Positions 53,783 through 64,000 of a stretch of 64,000 nt of DNA are shown here, piece after piece. Under the pieces are notes generated by a model, which saw only the letters and a list, made by a program, of their open reading frames with translations, was not told the origin of the DNA and did not search any database. This DNA comes from Nymphaea colorata (lineage: Eukaryota > Streptophyta > Magnoliopsida > Nymphaeales > Nymphaeaceae), in contig NC_045141.1 in NCBI RefSeq assembly GCF_008831285.2, positions 14,432,106 through 14,496,105 of the forward strand, given 5' to 3'. The number at the start of each line of letters is the position of its first letter. Positions within the stretch are counted from its first letter, which is position 1. A program made the translations under genes and the position numbers.

Positions 53783-53800
53783 ATGGACGCTGCGAGATGA
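53783..53800 (+). promoter_or_regulatory. Five-codon upstream ORF overlapping the HHP start codon
   Basis: ATG at 53783 encodes MDAAR and stops at TGA 53798-53800, which overlaps the chosen HHP ATG (53797-53799) as ATGA. If both lie in the transcript, ribosomes that translate this mini-ORF end exactly on the main start. Confidence 0.4.
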
Positions 53801-55944
53801 ACGGCCAAGGTTTGTGGAGGAGGAGTCTGGTGAGTGAGAAGATCATGGCGGGCGAGCTCATCTCAGCGGATCACGGGAAGGGTTTCAGCGAGGCGGAGGG
53901 AAAGCAGGTGAAGAAGAAGAAGAAGACAAAGAAGGAGAGGGTGAAGGGGAAGAAGGGGCCGCAGCTGCTGCCCTACGAGGCGCTGCCGGATTATCTGAAG
54001 GACAACGAGTTCATTCTCGACCATTACAGGGCCGACTACTCGCTGAAGCAGGCGTTCCACAGCTTCTTCTGCTGGCACAACGAGACCCTCAACGTTTGGA
54101 CGTGAGGTTTCCTTGCTCGGCTTTAGATGGGCATCCTCTTTTTCTCTTTCAGTCTACTTTTTTTCATGAATTATTTAATTTCAATCTCATTTTCTCTTGA
54201 TTTTTGCTTCGATTTTTCAATCTGTCCTGCTGTTGTGGGGTCTGGAAGATTCTTATTAGAACTTCCCGTTTAAGCTTAATGGGCATGCAGTTACATAGTT
54301 GGTTTCATAAGGGCCGGCCCTCGAAACTGTTTTCTGTTTTTTTTTTCTTTCATGTAAAAATATGTTTTTTCTTTTTTAGATGATCGAGTTCTTGGGATTC
54401 TGATGGTTATTGAGATTCTATATGTTTATATTATGTAGGAACAATATTCTTTCGGTATTTGAGGTGTTGAATCCTACGAGTTAAATTTAATTTGATTAAA
54501 ATAATTTGAAACAAGGAGATGCTTATATAAGTCCATGGCGTGTTTTCTGCAGGCATTTCTTGGGGTTCGTGTTGTTTCTCGCCCTAACCATTGCAAACTC
54601 CACCGAGGTTCCTGAGATTGCAGATATCCTTTGGAATTTTTCCAGGTATTTATAAACATAAATATCAATGTAAATGTAAATGTACAGTGAGATGGATGCC
54701 CTTTCTTACATTCTCTTTGATGATATTGAGATTTAGGCTGCATTTATTGGCAATGTAATTCTAATTTAGAAAAAGGAAAAAACGAAACACAAGTAAAATT
54801 TTGAACATGGGTTTGTTTATTACTTTTTGCGCCTTCAGAAAATGAAATTTGATATAAGTCTTTTGAGAATATCTTTTCTTGCATACCCATGATTTATCTT
54901 CATTTTTTAGCTACCTTAAACATTTCATTAATCCATGCAATTAAGAATAAACTTCCCATGTAATATTGACCAAACCCTAACACACTACGCCTAGCCATGA
55001 TGTAGAAGGTTTTTTCTACTTCACATATTCAACCATCTTAACAAACTTTTACTGCAAGTCATGGCAGACATATGTTGCAAATCTTATGAAAAATGGGTTC
55101 CTCGGCCAGTCCCATTGAAAATATCATGATATTAACGAGAACAACAAGAAAAAATATATGAAAAAACCATGATATCTTGAAAAAAGAGGAAAATATATTT
55201 ACCACATTTTTTTTACGTTATTTGGACATTATTTCTCGCTTTCCCCTATTTTTTTTCATTTTTTCTCTTTCTTGACGTTGATATCATCATGTATTCAAGT
55301 TTGTACTTAAACTGAATTCTTGTTTATCATTTTTATCGTCATTAAAACATTTTTTATGATTTCATCTACTTTTGTTTAGGCTTTCTTATTAGTTTCTGAT
55401 TTATTTTATTTTTTACTTTTATTTTTTATTTTTAATAGTTTTCAAGACCTTCTTTATGGTGAAAATTTTTTTGCTGAAAAACCCGAAAATATATCAAAAA
55501 GTTGGACGGGTCAAACAATAACATATATGTTTGCGGGTGATCCTGCAGGGACAAAGAGATATTGTAGGATTTCCATGCTCTTTTCTAATTCTTCTTGCTG
55601 TAAAACTCCTGGTTGAAACTTCTTTGCCTACAAAAGAAGCTTCCCTGTTGCTTCAGTCCCATTTCAGAGCAAGTCTTAATTTGACTCCTTCTATTTGCAG
55701 GCTTTCAGTCAGGTCAAATAAGTAGAGCCCTTGTGGGGCGGGCAAGAACTTTGTAATTGGCTTTGTTCCCCTACTCATGACAGAGAACTAAAGCTTGGCA
55801 TGCAAATTAAGGAAACAGTGAGGTCATTGGCCATGAACAATAAATTAAGTATTCATTAACTAAAGAAAATATCTGTACTTTAGATCTAGGGATTTTGTGC
55901 ATATTTAATTTCAAGCACCCCATGTGGACCATATCTCATCCCAA

Positions 55945-55996
<52 letters not shown>

Positions 55997-57847
55997 GAAT
56001 CATTGGTCGTATCATGGGTAGAAGTAGGTGAACTACCAAACCACTGACTGGTTGAAGTTTTTGATCATTCAAGTTCTATATTTTTATATAGATGTCAACC
56101 TTTTATTTTCATGTTTTTTTTCCTCTGGATGTGCTTTGGTTTTTTCCTAAATGGGCAGGGTGGGGTTTGGCAAACAAGATGGTTCAAGGTAAGAACAAAG
56201 AAGTATAAATTACAAGCACCAAGGAGTTCCTTAGTGCACGCTTTCTCAGTAAAAGAGAAAGTACCCAACCTAAGCTAGTGCTTGAAGTTGCAGCTTGTTA
56301 ACCATGGCAATATTCTGAAAGTCTGTGCTATTGTCATGGTTTTGCAAGCAAAACTTTCACAGAACATATTTAAATGAAGGTGGTGTATAAAAAAGAGAAG
56401 AGAATGAACATGGCAAGTCATGTGAAAGAATAAAAATATTTACTTAGCGTCACTTAGATATAAGCATGAATATCATGACACCATCAAAACATGTTCTGCA
56501 TTATAATGTCATGGGGCAGTTTAATGTAGTTGGAACACGCATGAAACTTCATTGCCATTTTTCAAAAATCGAGTTAATCCAGGATATTGCACTAGATCTT
56601 GGACATGCATGAGGGAAGAACTCTTAGTATGCGTTATATGCAATTCTCTGACTATTTTGCTATCTTTTCTGTATGGATTTTTTCAGATCATTTTCGCCGG
56701 TGGATATAACCAACGTTTCTTATACCCTAAACAACACCTTGCAGGTAACGATCGATTCCTTGTGTTATCTAAAATATTAAACTGTTGCTTCTTTCTGAAA
56801 TCCCTGAGGAGACTGGGGCAATGGATAGGTTAATAGCAGCCCATATTTGTTGCGGATTCCAAACACATCAAGTTATTGTGCTGTCAAAAGGAGGTGTGCA
56901 AGTTAAGCTATAGTGGAAATGTCACTCGATATCTTGAGAGATAGAGAAAGTGTGACGGCTTTCGCTCTCTTCTTGAGTAGTAGAATAAAATACTCATCAT
57001 CCTTACTTACCAAATTGCATCTGAATCTCTAAAACTTAATTTCTTAGCCTTTTTGAGATTTCCAATAGACATTGAAAATACAATCCCCTGGCTGTTGTTC
57101 ATGTTCTTTAATCAAAATGATGTACTTGAACTTCCTGTCGCCTGTTTGGAATTCCTCTGAATCTGAATGAGTCCATGATCACAGAGCACAATTCGTCTGG
57201 ACTTGGCGAAGGCCACAACCGACCTTCACTCCGAAGGGCTGCCGGTAACCAGGTGGCCACTCTTCGTGTTCCTCGGCGGCTCCATGTTCTGCCTCCTCTC
57301 CAGCAGCCTCTGCCACCTGTTCGGCTGCCACTCCCACCAGCTCAGCCTCTTCCTCTGGCGCTTCGACTACGCCGGCATCGCCATCATGATCGTCGCCTCT
57401 TTCTTCCCACCAATTTACTACATCTTCCAGTGCGAACCACAATGGCAGCTCATCTACCTCGCCGGTATCACGACCTTCGGTGTCTTCACCGTCCTCACTC
57501 TCCTCACTCCGGCGTTCTCCTCGCCAGAGTTCCGGTCGTTCCGGGCCATGCTGTTCGTGGCTATGGGCTTCTCCGGCTTGATCCCGGCAGTCCATGCACT
57601 GGTTGTGAATTGGTCGGAGCCTAGGTGCTTAACGGTACTCGCATATGAGTTGGCCATGGCAGCTCTCTACTCCACCGGCACCTTCTTCTATGTCAGCCGG
57701 ATTCCGGAGAAGTGGCTTCCCGGAAAATTCGACCTCGCCGGACACAGCCATCAGATATTCCATGTATTTGTGGTTGGTGGTGCCCTGGCTCATTATGGTG
57801 CAACTCTTGTCTTTTTAGATTGGCGTGGATCGGTGGGCTGCCAATGA
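53797..57847 (+). CDS. HHP: Heptahelical transmembrane protein (PAQR / adiponectin-receptor-like), HHP1-3 type
   Basis: Seven-helix membrane protein of the PAQR family; plant HHPs are linked to sugar, hormone and temperature responses. Exons: 53797-54101, 54553-54645, 56687-56744, 57185-57847; 1119 nt, 372 aa. The N-terminus is charged and lysine-rich, followed by [16 protein letters not shown] and [21 protein letters not shown]. Exon 4 holds most helices: [20 protein letters not shown] with His196, FDYAGI, and C-terminal [10 protein letters not shown] with His341 and His345, the residues expected to bind zinc. LVVNW in the loop fits HHP1-3 rather than HHP4/5. The first in-frame ATG is 53797; ATG 53845 is an alternative start (356 aa). 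Exon 4 is GC-rich, unlike the AT-rich surroundings. A decayed copy follows at 59953-63690. Confidence 0.93.
55947..55992. repeat. (TA)23 microsatellite in HHP intron 2
   Basis: Uninterrupted TA run. The sequence just before it (about 55895-55945) is conserved in the pseudogene at about 61073-61125, but the TA run is not, so the run grew after the duplication or was lost from the copy. Confidence 0.95.
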
Positions 57848-58422
57848 CAAATCCAGCATGGATCTACCCATTAGAATGCAGCTTGTTTTCTGCAGGAAAC
57901 TAAGTTCCAAGTTGGATGATACAACAAAATGAAGTTCGTTATCATACACATTTTTTAGTGCACCAAAGATTGCAATTGCATATGTGGTGATAATTTATTC
58001 ATGGATGTAAGTGTATAACTTTGAAATGTATTGTTTTGTAACAATTAATAACATTGATGTCTTTGCCATGTGTTGCTCCAAATTAAAGATAATGTTTTCG
58101 TCATGATCCGAGAACTTGTTAAATGCAAGCTTGGTGAGCTCAGTCCGGAAGAACCCCATGTAATAATTTGGGGGATGGTGTATCCATTAGACAACCATGA
58201 GGAAAAGATAATACGGGATATTGTTGTTTGGTTTTAAAATGAAAATATACTCTTGCCATTTTTTCTTTGAAATTTTGTGTTCGAATCTTTGACTCAGAAT
58301 ATTTAAAATTTTGTGAAACAAACTTACAATGTGGATGCTAATTCTCACAACTAATTATTTATCTTTCTCCGACGCAAGAACGAGAGAGACCAGTGAGACC
58401 AACCTCTTCGAAGCAACCTTCA
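57848..58422 (+). other. HHP 3' UTR and PPR promoter region
   Basis: 575 bases between the HHP stop and the PPR start. No coding sequence is seen and no canonical AATAAA was found. I see no remnant of HHP exon 1 here, although the pseudogene beyond the PPR gene lacks that exon. Confidence 0.5.
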
Positions 58423-59922
58423 ATGGCTCATGCCCTGAAAATTACCAGTTATTTTCCCTCAGGTTCGATTGTCGCTTGTTCAGGACAATGTCTGCGTATG
58501 AGCTCCCTCAGAGAAGTACAGGCAACTCATGGGCGCCTTCTGAAGTCAGGATTCAGGGAGCTTACCGTCCCGTGGAACAACCTGCTGAAGGGATACTCTG
58601 ATTTTGATCGCCCGCAAGAAGCACGCCAGCTGTTTGACGAAATGCCCCAGAAAGACGCATACACTTGGAACATAATCATCATGTCTCTGGCTCGGTTTGG
58701 ATGGATTGAGGACGCCCGCCAATTGTTGGACGAGAATCCCACGAGATGCACCATCTCATGGAACTGCATGATGTCTGCTTGCAATTCCAAGGGACGCCAT
58801 CTCGACGTTCTTAAGTTGTTCATTTCTATGCATCAAGAACGCTACTCGAGGAGCGGATTCAGCTTCGCGACGGTTCTTAACGCCTGTGCTAAGTTACCAG
58901 TCCGAGAGTTCAGTAAGCAAGTTCACGCAGATATCATCCGAACTGGGTTGGCCTGGAACCACATCGTTGGTAGTGCACTTATCAGAGTTTACTCTGCACA
59001 TGACATGCTCGGAGATGCATGCCAAACGTTTCAGGAGATCAAGTACAGAGATAGTGTTTTGTGGACGTCCATCATATCTGCTCATGCCCAGAATGAAGAT
59101 GGTATCGCTGCACTCCATCTGTTCCAAATGATGGAGAAAGAAGGCCACAATCCGAGCCAGCTTACGTTTGCCAGCATCATCGATTCATGTGCTTCGTTAG
59201 CTGCACTGAAGCAGGGAATCCAAACTCATGCACGGGTACTGAAATCAGGCCATGAACAGAATTTGATAATCGCCACCGCCCTCATCAATATGTATTCCAG
59301 ATGTGGTTTTTGGAATGAAGCTTCTCAGATATTTGATTCAGTTCATGAACCAGACGTAATCATGTGGAATGCAGTAATTTGGGGGGCTACCCTCAACGGC
59401 CAGACTGAAACAGCAATTTATCAATTCAAACGGATGAGAAAAACTAATCTGATTCCGAACCACAGTACATTCTCGGCCGTCCTCTTAGCATGCACCTACA
59501 GAGGCTTGCTGGATGATGGTATGCATTTCTATAAGGTCATGAGTAAGGACTATGGTCTGCAACCACAACCAGATCATTGTGCTAGTATAATCTGTCTTTT
59601 TGGACGGCACGGACAGCTTGACGAGGCGGTAAGCCTGATGCAAAGAAGCCCGTTTGAACCGAACTCGGCAATGTGGGGTGCACTTTTGGGTGCTTGCGTT
59701 ATCCATCGCAATCTAGAATGGGGAAAAAAAGCAGCCGAATCTCTATTCCTAATGGAGCCACTGATTTCTACTCCTTACGTCCAGCTGGCTAACATCTATG
59801 CTTCAGCTGGTATGTGGGCAGAGGCAGCTCAAATCAGGAAAGACATGAAAAGCAAGGGAATAAAGAAACTCCAGGGTTGCAGCTGGATTTGTACAAGAAA
59901 TGAGGCCGGCATGAGGGGTTAA
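58423..59922 (+). CDS. Pentatricopeptide repeat protein, PLS class with E domain
   Basis: Intronless 499-aa protein; such PPR proteins bind organellar RNA and the PLS/E subgroup commonly directs C-to-U editing. ATG 58423 (MAHALKITSY) is the first in-frame methionine. PPR motifs run from about residue 35 to 390, for example WNNLLKGYSD, ARQLFDEMPQKDAYTWNIII, HADIIRTGLAWNHIVGSALI, GDACQTFQEI, WTSIISAHAQ, TALINMYSRCGFWNEASQIF and WNAVIWGA. The E domain follows (SAMWGALLGACVIHRNLEWG, YVQLANIYASAGMWAEAAQI, GCSWI). The protein stops soon after GCSWI, so E+ and DYW parts are absent. The stop lies only 30 bases before homology to HHP exon 2 begins, so its end may have been cut by the duplication breakpoint. 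Confidence 0.92.
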   Translation: MAHALKITSYFPSGSIVACSGQCLRMSSLREVQATHGRLLKSGFRELTVPWNNLLKGYSDFDRPQEARQLFDEMPQKDAYTWNIIIMSLARFGWIEDARQLLDENPTRCTISWNCMMSACNSKGRHLDVLKLFISMHQERYSRSGFSFATVLNACAKLPVREFSKQVHADIIRTGLAWNHIVGSALIRVYSAHDMLGDACQTFQEIKYRDSVLWTSIISAHAQNEDGIAALHLFQMMEKEGHNPSQLTFASIIDSCASLAALKQGIQTHARVLKSGHEQNLIIATALINMYSRCGFWNEASQIFDSVHEPDVIMWNAVIWGATLNGQTETAIYQFKRMRKTNLIPNHSTFSAVLLACTYRGLLDDGMHFYKVMSKDYGLQPQPDHCASIICLFGRHGQLDEAVSLMQRSPFEPNSAMWGALLGACVIHRNLEWGKKAAESLFLMEPLISTPYVQLANIYASAGMWAEAAQIRKDMKSKGIKKLQGCSWICTRNEAGMRG

Positions 59923-60412
59923 CACCAGGCATGTGTATTTGGTCTTCTACACGCATTTCTTAGGCATGCTGTTGTTTCTCGGCTTAGTGATGGCAAACTC
60001 GATGCAGGATTTCTGAGATTGGAGATAGTCTTTGGAATTTTTCCAGGTATATATACGTTTATGGCCTTTCATATGTTAGATGGAGATGAGTTACTAGTTG
60101 CTTTATGAAAAAGGGAGATTAAATGTTAATTTTATTGAACTTTTTACTAATTATACCTAATCAACAAAATGGAAAAAAGAAAAAAAACTTCGGTTTGGTG
60201 TCGAACGTGATTTATTTACATATCCTGAAATTGAATTTAACATGTCTTTTATAATTATTTCTCAACCATACCTGTGTTCATGTTGATTTTGCCATTAACC
60301 CTGTGAGATTTGGTGCCTCGATCCTTTCAGGTAAGGTGCTCCTGTATGATATCATGACTCGGAACCAGCACCACACACTTTGCCCCCAGCTGGCAACGCG
60401 TAAGAAAGATTT

Positions 60413-60830
60413 CGCTGCTTCATATATTCAACCATTTTAGTATGACATATTTTTGCTACAATATACTATATATGTCTTAGCAAATATAGTCCGAGACACC
60501 TTCCAGTTTAGTTTGATGCAAGATTATCCTTCAAGAATTTCCTATTTGTTGGACCCTGTGACCCAACAGATGCATGTTCACCATGCACTGTCCTAGTTGT
60601 CCATTCGTGTGAAACTCCTGATAGAAATATGTTGCTGCTTCATATGTTGAACCATCTTAACATAACATATTTTGCTACATCACACTGTACATGCCTTTAC
60701 ACATCTAGGCTGGTATATCTTTCATTTTAATTTGCTACAATGTCTCTATTTGTCTTACTAAGCGACCCCACCAATGCATGCATACCATGCTCTGTTCTAG
60801 TTGTCCACTTGTGTGGATCTCCTAGGACCA
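60413..60830. repeat. About 220-bp diverged tandem duplication in the pseudogene intron
   Basis: Text starting GCTGCTTCATAT at 60414 returns at 60634, and TAGTTGTCCA...TGTG recurs at about 60594 and 60799. The HHP intron holds a single related stretch at about 55005-55090, so the doubling arose in the copy. Confidence 0.75.
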
Positions 60831-61425
60831 GCGCTCTTACTCCCCTAAAAGAGTTTCCTTATGGCTTCAGTCTTATGTCAAAACAAAGCAACATCTGACA
60901 TTTCACAAATCACACACCTCTATAAGTTTGCAGGCTTTTTCCGACCCATCAGCTAAAGTACACAGAACCCTTATGACCCCAAAAATCAAGCTCTTGGTTC
61001 GTCAGTATATTGATTACCAAGAACTAATGCTTCGGTTCACTAAAGAAAATACTAGACAGTTTGATATAGGGAAGTTTGTGCATATTTGAGTTTAAACACC
61101 CGATGTGGACCATATCTCATCCCAATGCTTTATATCTTTTATATATCCTTGGAGGTATCATCGGTAGAAAAAGCTGGTGAACTACGAGAAGTCATTGGCT
61201 CTGAGTGGTTTGATAACATCACCATAGATCATGTTAATCAGCAGCCCTAACGTCGTTTGCCTTTTTTTTAAGCCTTTTGATGAAATCCAGGTTGTAGTAA
61301 TACAGTGTGTGCACTATAATTCAAAGTAACATGGCTTCTTTAGTTAGTGGCACAAATATCAGCAGATTATGTGATTATGTTCAGCCTTCTGACTGTTGTG
61401 GGTCCTTTCTGTACTGTTTTTTCAG

Positions 61426-61540
61426 ATTGTCATGGACAACAGATATCAACCACGGTTGTCAAACTTACACAACAGCTTGCAGGTAATAGTTGCTTCCTGA
61501 TATCAACCAATGTTTCTCATGCTTAAACATCACCTTGCTG
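61426..61540 (+). repeat. Tandem duplication of the exon-3-like segment in the pseudogene
   Basis: A 57-base offset relates GATATCAACC at 61442 to the same word at 61499. Both copies continue to CTTGC(A/T)G followed by a GTAAT donor and a CTTCC word. Confidence 0.8.
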
Positions 61541-62459
61541 GTAATCACTGCTTCCTTATAATAAATATTGACTAATTGCCTCTGAATCTCTAAAGCTTAT
61601 TTGGTTTTTGCAGACTGTGAAGGGGCCTTGGAAAAATTTTAAGTTTTTAATTAATATTTGGACGTTGTTTATAACGGCCTGCAGAATTTTAGGAAACCAA
61701 TTGTCCCGGTCCTGTCCCTTCTCTTTTATCGGACCTCAACTCCATATCCAGCTTAACAAACTCATAGTTGTAAGATCTATGTTACTTTGATCATAATTCA
61801 TAAAGATGTTGGATTTAGTATGATTGGTTCATAGAAACAAATATTTTGATACGGTGGGGAGGGTTGACACCGTCAGAACAAGTGGTTGTGATTCAATCAC
61901 CATGGAGATTAGAAGTTCTTGTTCAAGACAACGGTAGGTGCACCTTCGGAGTTGGAGAGGTTGGGAAATTGTCTAGCAGGCTTTACCCTCCTTTCTTGAG
62001 GGTTTCGTGCCCTGATATTCACTTCAGTCTTCGGAAAATAAAATGGCTGGTTATGACTGAAGTGACTACAATTTTTTAATGCAAAAAACATGATACCAAA
62101 AAAAATTCTTTTGTCGTTCCCTTTACTGAAATCTACTATGCAGATTTGATTCCATAGTCTCAAAATGCCGAGCTTTACCAAATGCATTGTGTAAAATTAT
62201 ATCTTTATGGTTCATTTTTGTTAAAATAACTCACAATGATAACTTTCTGAAAGTGGTTCTATGAGCAGCATAAGCAGTGTTTATGGTCAAATTCAATTCA
62301 ATATGAGAAGACTTGACACTTACACATATACACATATATTGCCATCACAACCACTCATTGTGCCATGCCACATTGTATATATTTTTTGTCCTGACATTTA
62401 ATAACACAAATGTTTTTGACGTGTTGTAAGCTATGCATACACTGTCTGAAGCTTTTCCG

Positions 62460-62960
62460 ATGCAAACCTGCAGGAAGAGAGGTCTCCCAAATCTTTATTA
62501 ACAAAAACTGAGCTGTACAGAACAAAGGGAAACAAAATAAAGCGCTGATGCTCTACTGAAACCAGCCACAAGGATCAGTAGCAATGCTTGAGGCCATGCC
62601 AAAATGCAAAATCAAGCCACAAGCTAGTCAGTCTAAATATGAAATTGTATCTACAGCTCTGTGCATCGTAAGCAAAAGCCATTTTATAAGCGGAATCTCA
62701 TTTTAAGATACATGGATAATTGTGGAGGATTCCAGCAAGTGAGGGAAAACGTCTCAAAAGACTATTTCTGTCTTCCATTGTTCTTGTAAGCAGGCCTCTA
62801 AGTTTTGTAGAGTTAGTAATGATGCCCAAGGATACACCAGTTGTCGCCACTTTCGTCAAGACGTGGTTGAGCACCTTGAGTTCCACAAATTTTCGCTTTT
62901 CGCTTTTCGCTTTCCGCAACTTGAGTTATCTTAACCGAGAAGATCTTCTCGCTGAATTTT
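62460..62960 (-). pseudogene. Antisense coding-like fragment with poly(A) signal inside the pseudogene
   Basis: On the minus strand an open frame at 62698-62919 ends in TAA-like stop context and reads VELKVLNHVLTKVATTGVS, then TKLRGLL and RNSLLRRFPSLAGILHNYP. It is followed by about 200 bases of UTR-like DNA and an AATAAA (62494-62499). I do not recognise the family. This looks like the 3' end of a gene, either a captured or retrotransposed fragment or the last exon of a minus-strand gene whose upstream exons I could not find. It lies between the exon-3-like and exon-4-like parts of the HHP pseudogene, in the opposite orientation. Confidence 0.45.
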
Positions 62961-63690
62961 ACACGAGAAAAAGCTGAAGTATGTTATCTTTAGTTCCTAT
63001 TCCTTATTTAGATATTATAAAAGTCTGAACAGATTCATGATTGCAGAGCAGGATTTGATTGGATCTTGTGAAGGCAAAAATGATCTGCGTTTCCAAGCCC
63101 TGCAAGTGCCCAGAAATCACTCTTTGTTCACTGATGGTTTCATGTTTTGCCTCGTCTTGAGCAGCCCTTGCCACCTATTCGGCTTTCACTTCCACCGCTT
63201 AGCTTTCTTCCTTGGCGATTGAACTATACAGGGATTGCCAATTATTATGGCTTCCGTCTTCCGTCTTCCGACCAAACTGCATCTTCCAGTATGACCCACG
63301 AAGGCAGCTCATCTACCTTGCTGTTATCACAACCTTTGGTGTGTTCACTGTCTTAACGTGTCACTCCTGTTACCACTGTGCTCTTCATCGGAGTTCCGAT
63401 CAATCCGAGCCTTGCTGTTTATCACAATGGACTTCTCAGACTTGATCACTGTAGTCAGTGTATTTGTTTGTGAATTGGTAGCTGCCAAGGTGGTTAACTA
63501 TGCCACATGTGAGTTGTCTATAGCATTTCTTTATTCAGCTTGGATTTTCTACTTAATTCAAGTCCCAGAGAAGTGGATGCCTGGAAAATTCGACCTCACT
63601 GGGCAATGGCCATCGGATACTCCATGTATTTGCTGTTATTGTTTGCCTCACTAGTGCAACACTTGTTTCCTTGGATTAGTGTGGGATGGT

Positions 63691-64000
63691 AAGGTGCCAA
63701 CGAAAGTCACCGTGAATTTTCTTATTATGCAGTCTGTTTATAACAGACATTTGTGCATTCAGGCTAGTTTATTAGACCAAGTGTCTGAAAAATACATTAG
63801 GATTCAAAGTGTCTTAGAAGTACATGTTGAGACATCCTGTCTACCTATTCAAATATGCGTATGGTAATGAGGGAACCACACCTTGTAGCTTGGTTCATCG
63901 CACTCAGACACCTGAAATAACACACTCTCTCACACATTAAACCAAGAATCTTTTTCTTGCCTAACGAAATATGTGGCAATTTCACAGGCTTGCAAAACTT
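63691..64000. other. Right end of window
   Basis: I see no gene or repeat that I can support here. It is the downstream flank of the HHP pseudogene. Confidence 0.5.

Larger units (their letters stand above)
59953..63690 (+). pseudogene. Decayed tandem copy of the heptahelical gene (exons 2-4)
   Basis: Exon-2-like 59953-60046 matches HHP 54553-54645 with one extra base and a lost acceptor (TACAC for TGCAG). Exon-3-like 61426-61482 matches 56687-56744, followed by a second partial exon-3 copy at 61499-61540. Exon-4-like is 63046 to about 63690, where the protein is readable only in pieces in shifting frames: FMFCLVLSSPCHLFGFH, then [18 protein letters not shown], then SSEFRSIRALLFITMDFSD and PEKWMPGKFDL. 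A TGA interrupts the DYAGI region and the HSHQIFH motif is frameshifted. Intron text is conserved too (for example GTGGACCATATCTCATCCCA), so this is a DNA-level segmental duplication, not a retrocopy. Exon 1 is missing. Confidence 0.92.

Noticed and set aside
57179-57595. Long open frame antisense to HHP exon 4 (138 codons)
   Set aside because: It lies wholly within a GC-rich conserved exon and its residue content (Glu/Arg rich) is what antisense reading of such codons yields. No independent support.
1-64000. CRISPR arrays, operons, riboswitches, attachment sites, rRNA or complete tRNA genes
   Set aside because: None are present. The window is plant nuclear DNA, and tandem repeats here lack regular spacers.

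Overview
The window is nuclear DNA of a flowering plant. The genes are intron-rich with GT-AG (and two GC-AG) introns. The encoded proteins are plant-type: an SMP/C2 synaptotagmin, a CLC anion transporter, sucrose-phosphate synthase, a heptahelical PAQR protein and a PLS-type pentatricopeptide repeat protein. The DNA between genes is AT-rich, full of microsatellites and small hAT-like and Harbinger-like elements. I cannot name the species. Nothing bacterial, viral or organellar is present, and there is no operon logic: each gene stands alone.

Layout. 45-3005 (-): 3' part of an unidentified multi-exon gene. 3686-9979 (-): SYT5-type synaptotagmin, 13 exons, 567 aa. 9980-18506: 8.5 kb gap between divergent genes, with hAT-like small elements. 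18507-23474 (+): CLC-c/g-type chloride transporter, 7 exons, 781 aa. 23475-34970: 11.5 kb without a recognisable gene, rich in small elements, SINE-like sequences and short tandem duplications. 34971-43008 (+): sucrose-phosphate synthase, 13 exons, 1055 aa. 43009-53796: 10.8 kb of repeats, including a clean Harbinger/Tourist-like element. 53797-57847 (+): heptahelical (adiponectin-receptor-like) protein, 4 exons, 372 aa. 58423-59922 (+): single-exon PPR gene, 499 aa. 59953-63690 (+): decayed tandem copy of the heptahelical gene (exons 2-4), carrying an antisense coding fragment in its last intron.

Exon boundaries were worked out by hand from conserved protein sequence and splice consensus. 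For SYT5, CLC, SPS and HHP all exon phases add up to one uninterrupted frame of the length expected for the family, which is strong support. The genes have unrelated roles (ER-plasma membrane contact sites, endomembrane anion transport, sucrose synthesis, membrane signalling, organellar RNA processing); the window gives no evidence that they act together.

The most notable points are: two independent tandem duplications inside SYT5, each copying an exon end together with its splice donor; two GC-AG introns in SPS; an alanine in place of the CLC gating glutamate with the proton glutamate kept; the HHP / PPR / pseudo-HHP arrangement; and a five-member and a four-member family of hAT-like miniature elements, some with readable 8-bp target duplications. 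I found no convincing new biological system.
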